Shown here: piece after piece, positions 56,585-57,616 of the stretch
Layout of the letters: the number at the start of each line of letters is the position of its first letter
Numbering within the stretch: the stretch's first letter is position 1
Origin: an uncultured Spirochaetales bacterium
Lineage (GTDB): Bacteria > Spirochaetota > Spirochaetia > Sphaerochaetales > Sphaerochaetaceae
Assembly (NCBI GenBank): GCA_944390865.1
Contig: CALXRC010000013.1
Coordinates: 1-57,616 of the forward strand
Direction: 5' to 3'
Length of the DNA: 57,616 nucleotides
The notes under the pieces: generated by a model
Told to the model about the DNA's origin: nothing
The model's database searches: none
Seen by the model: the letters and a program-made list of their open reading frames with translations, nothing else
Program-made: the position numbers and the translations under genes

Positions 56585-57616
56585 ATGACATATATCAAAC
56601 GAGCTGTGGAAGAGACTATTGCACGGGTATCCAAAATGTTTCCGGTGCTGCTGGTAACTGGTCCAAGGCAGGTTGGGAAAACGACCTTACTGCAAAGAAT
56701 GACAGAGGCACAGCAAAGCGAAGGCATAGAGCGCAAATATGTTACTCTGGATGATCCTGACGTCAGATATCTGGCAAAACACGATCCTGCCCTGTTTTTA
56801 CAGAGGTATTCCCCGCCGGTGCTGATTGATGAAATCCAGTATGCAACAGAGCTGCTGCCATATATCAAAATGAGTGTTGACCGTTCTAGGGAAAAAGGTG
56901 ATTTCTGGATCACAGGCTCGCAGGTGTTTCATCTTATGAAAAATGTCAGCGAAAGTTTGGCCGGACGGGTCGGAATCGTGAACCTGCTGGGACTATCCGA
57001 CGCGGAGATCTACCAGGAACCGAGCGAGCCTTTCCAAACGGAAGCAGCGCATTTGATGAAGCGCTTGTCAGTAAAAAGAAAAAGAGATTTGAATGAGATC
57101 TACCGCAGGATATTCAAAGGTTCCATGCCGGAACTCTATGCAGATGAAAATGTGGATTGGGAGACTTATTACCGCTCCTATGTTGACACCTATCTGCAAA
57201 GGGATATTCGGGATCTGGCACAGGTTGCGGATGAAATGCAGTTTTACAATTTTATGACGATTGCTGCTGCACAGACCTCAAAACCTGTTGTCTATGAGGA
57301 ACTGGCGAGTTCCGCAGGCATTTCAGCTCCAACGGCAAAGAAATGGCTCTCTATTTTGGTGTCGTCTCATATCATTGCACTTGTACAGCCTTATCATAAC
57401 AATGCACTTAAACGGGTTGTAAAGATGCCATTGCTCCATTTCCTGGACACCGGATTGGCAGCGTACCTCTTAAAATGGGGCAATCCTGAAGCACTGGAAA
57501 GAGGAGCCATGTCTGGAGCGTTCTTTGAGAGCTATGTTTTTTCAGAGATTTATAAGAGTTATCTGAACGCAGGAAAAGAGCCGCCTGTTTTCTATTACCG
57601 GGATAAAGACCAGAAA
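56585..57616 (+). CDS. AAA+ ATPase with DUF4143 domain, cut by the window end
   Basis: 344 codons visible, open to the last base. Walker A GPRQVGKTTL near 26-35, Walker B VLIDEIQYA near 78-86, sensor ITGSQ. The C-terminal half has YVDTYLQRDIRDLA, AGISAPTAKKWLSIL and FLDTGLAAYLL, the DUF4143 landmarks. Such ATPases are common accessory genes with unproven roles. Base and codon use (more A/T-ending codons) differ from the left side, and paired repeats precede it, so recent acquisition is likely. RBS GAGAGAG at 56571-56577. Confidence 0.88.
   Translation, partial: MTYIKRAVEETIARVSKMFPVLLVTGPRQVGKTTLLQRMTEAQQSEGIERKYVTLDDPDVRYLAKHDPALFLQRYSPPVLIDEIQYATELLPYIKMSVDRSREKGDFWITGSQVFHLMKNVSESLAGRVGIVNLLGLSDAEIYQEPSEPFQTEAAHLMKRLSVKRKRDLNEIYRRIFKGSMPELYADENVDWETYYRSYVDTYLQRDIRDLAQVADEMQFYNFMTIAAAQTSKPVVYEELASSAGISAPTAKKWLSILVSSHIIALVQPYHNNALKRVVKMPLLHFLDTGLAAYLLKWGNPEALERGAMSGAFFESYVFSEIYKSYLNAGKEPPVFYYRDKDQK

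Noticed and set aside
56467..56913. Minus-strand frame of 148 codons
   Set aside because: Antisense to the start of the DUF4143 ATPase, whose Walker motifs are on the plus strand.
1..57616. CRISPR arrays, tRNA/rRNA genes, intact insertion sequences
   Set aside because: No regularly spaced repeats, cloverleaf-like sequences or transposase genes were seen by eye; intergenic regions are short.

Overview
The window looks like chromosome of an anaerobic, host-associated spirochaete, most likely near Sphaerochaetaceae/Treponemataceae (inference, no search was run). The supporting signs are an elongation factor G of the spirochaete/planctomycete/deltaproteobacteria type (HIDSGKTT P-loop), spirochaete-style exported proteins (signal peptides ending in Ala-x-Gly-x-Ser/Thr-x-Glu without an obvious Cys), several lipoproteins and a small beta-barrel-like protein, and oxygen-independent enzymes (an NADH:rubredoxin-type oxidoreductase and an anaerobic sulfatase maturase). 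Genes are tightly packed with many 4-nt ATGA overlaps. No rRNA, tRNA, CRISPR array or intact insertion sequence was seen.

Layout. 1-20 kb holds mostly housekeeping genes: an oxidoreductase/SIMPL/NUDIX/Mrp run, AI-2E-type permease, TrmJ-like methyltransferase, GDPD phosphodiesterase, nagB, mnmA, flavoredoxin, fusA, a methyltransferase/HIT/lipoprotein/AzlCD run, a putative outer-membrane protein, YibE/F and alkaline phosphatase. 20-31 kb is a glycan locus: AraC regulator, sugar ABC transporter without its ATPase, a GH112 galacto-N-biose/lacto-N-biose phosphorylase, two sulfatases and their radical-SAM maturase. Neither sulfatase has a signal peptide, which suggests import of sulfated host-mucin disaccharides, cytoplasmic desulfation and then phosphorolysis. 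32-38 kb holds a MATE exporter and a four-gene potassium-uptake block (KtrB, KtrA, TrkA, TrkH). 38-41.5 kb holds a pectinesterase-family protein, a ferredoxin-containing aldo/keto reductase and an orphan substrate-binding protein behind a near-consensus promoter overlapped by a palindrome.

41.7-50.1 kb is the most interesting region: a complete version of the functionally unassigned enterobacterial yhf (php) operon. It runs yhfZ-yhfY-yhfU-yhfT-[amidase]-php-yhfS-yhfX-yhfW on the minus strand from one strong promoter next to a palindrome. An amidase-signature protein sits between yhfT and php; to my knowledge it is not part of the E. coli operon and may be a clue to the pathway's substrate.

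50.4-56.2 kb is a metal/envelope-stress region: a three-PepSY-domain exported protein with its OmpR-type two-component system, a Zn/Cd-type P-ATPase with a split-off HMA domain, a divergent ArsR-type repressor and an HxlR regulator. The right end (56.4 kb on) changes in base composition and carries an AAA+ ATPase of the DUF4143 type, cut by the window edge and preceded by two near-identical 20-bp repeats that bracket a promoter; this looks acquired. A recurring feature is that several first genes start a few bases downstream of a -10-like element and lack a ribosome-binding site, suggesting common leaderless transcripts.
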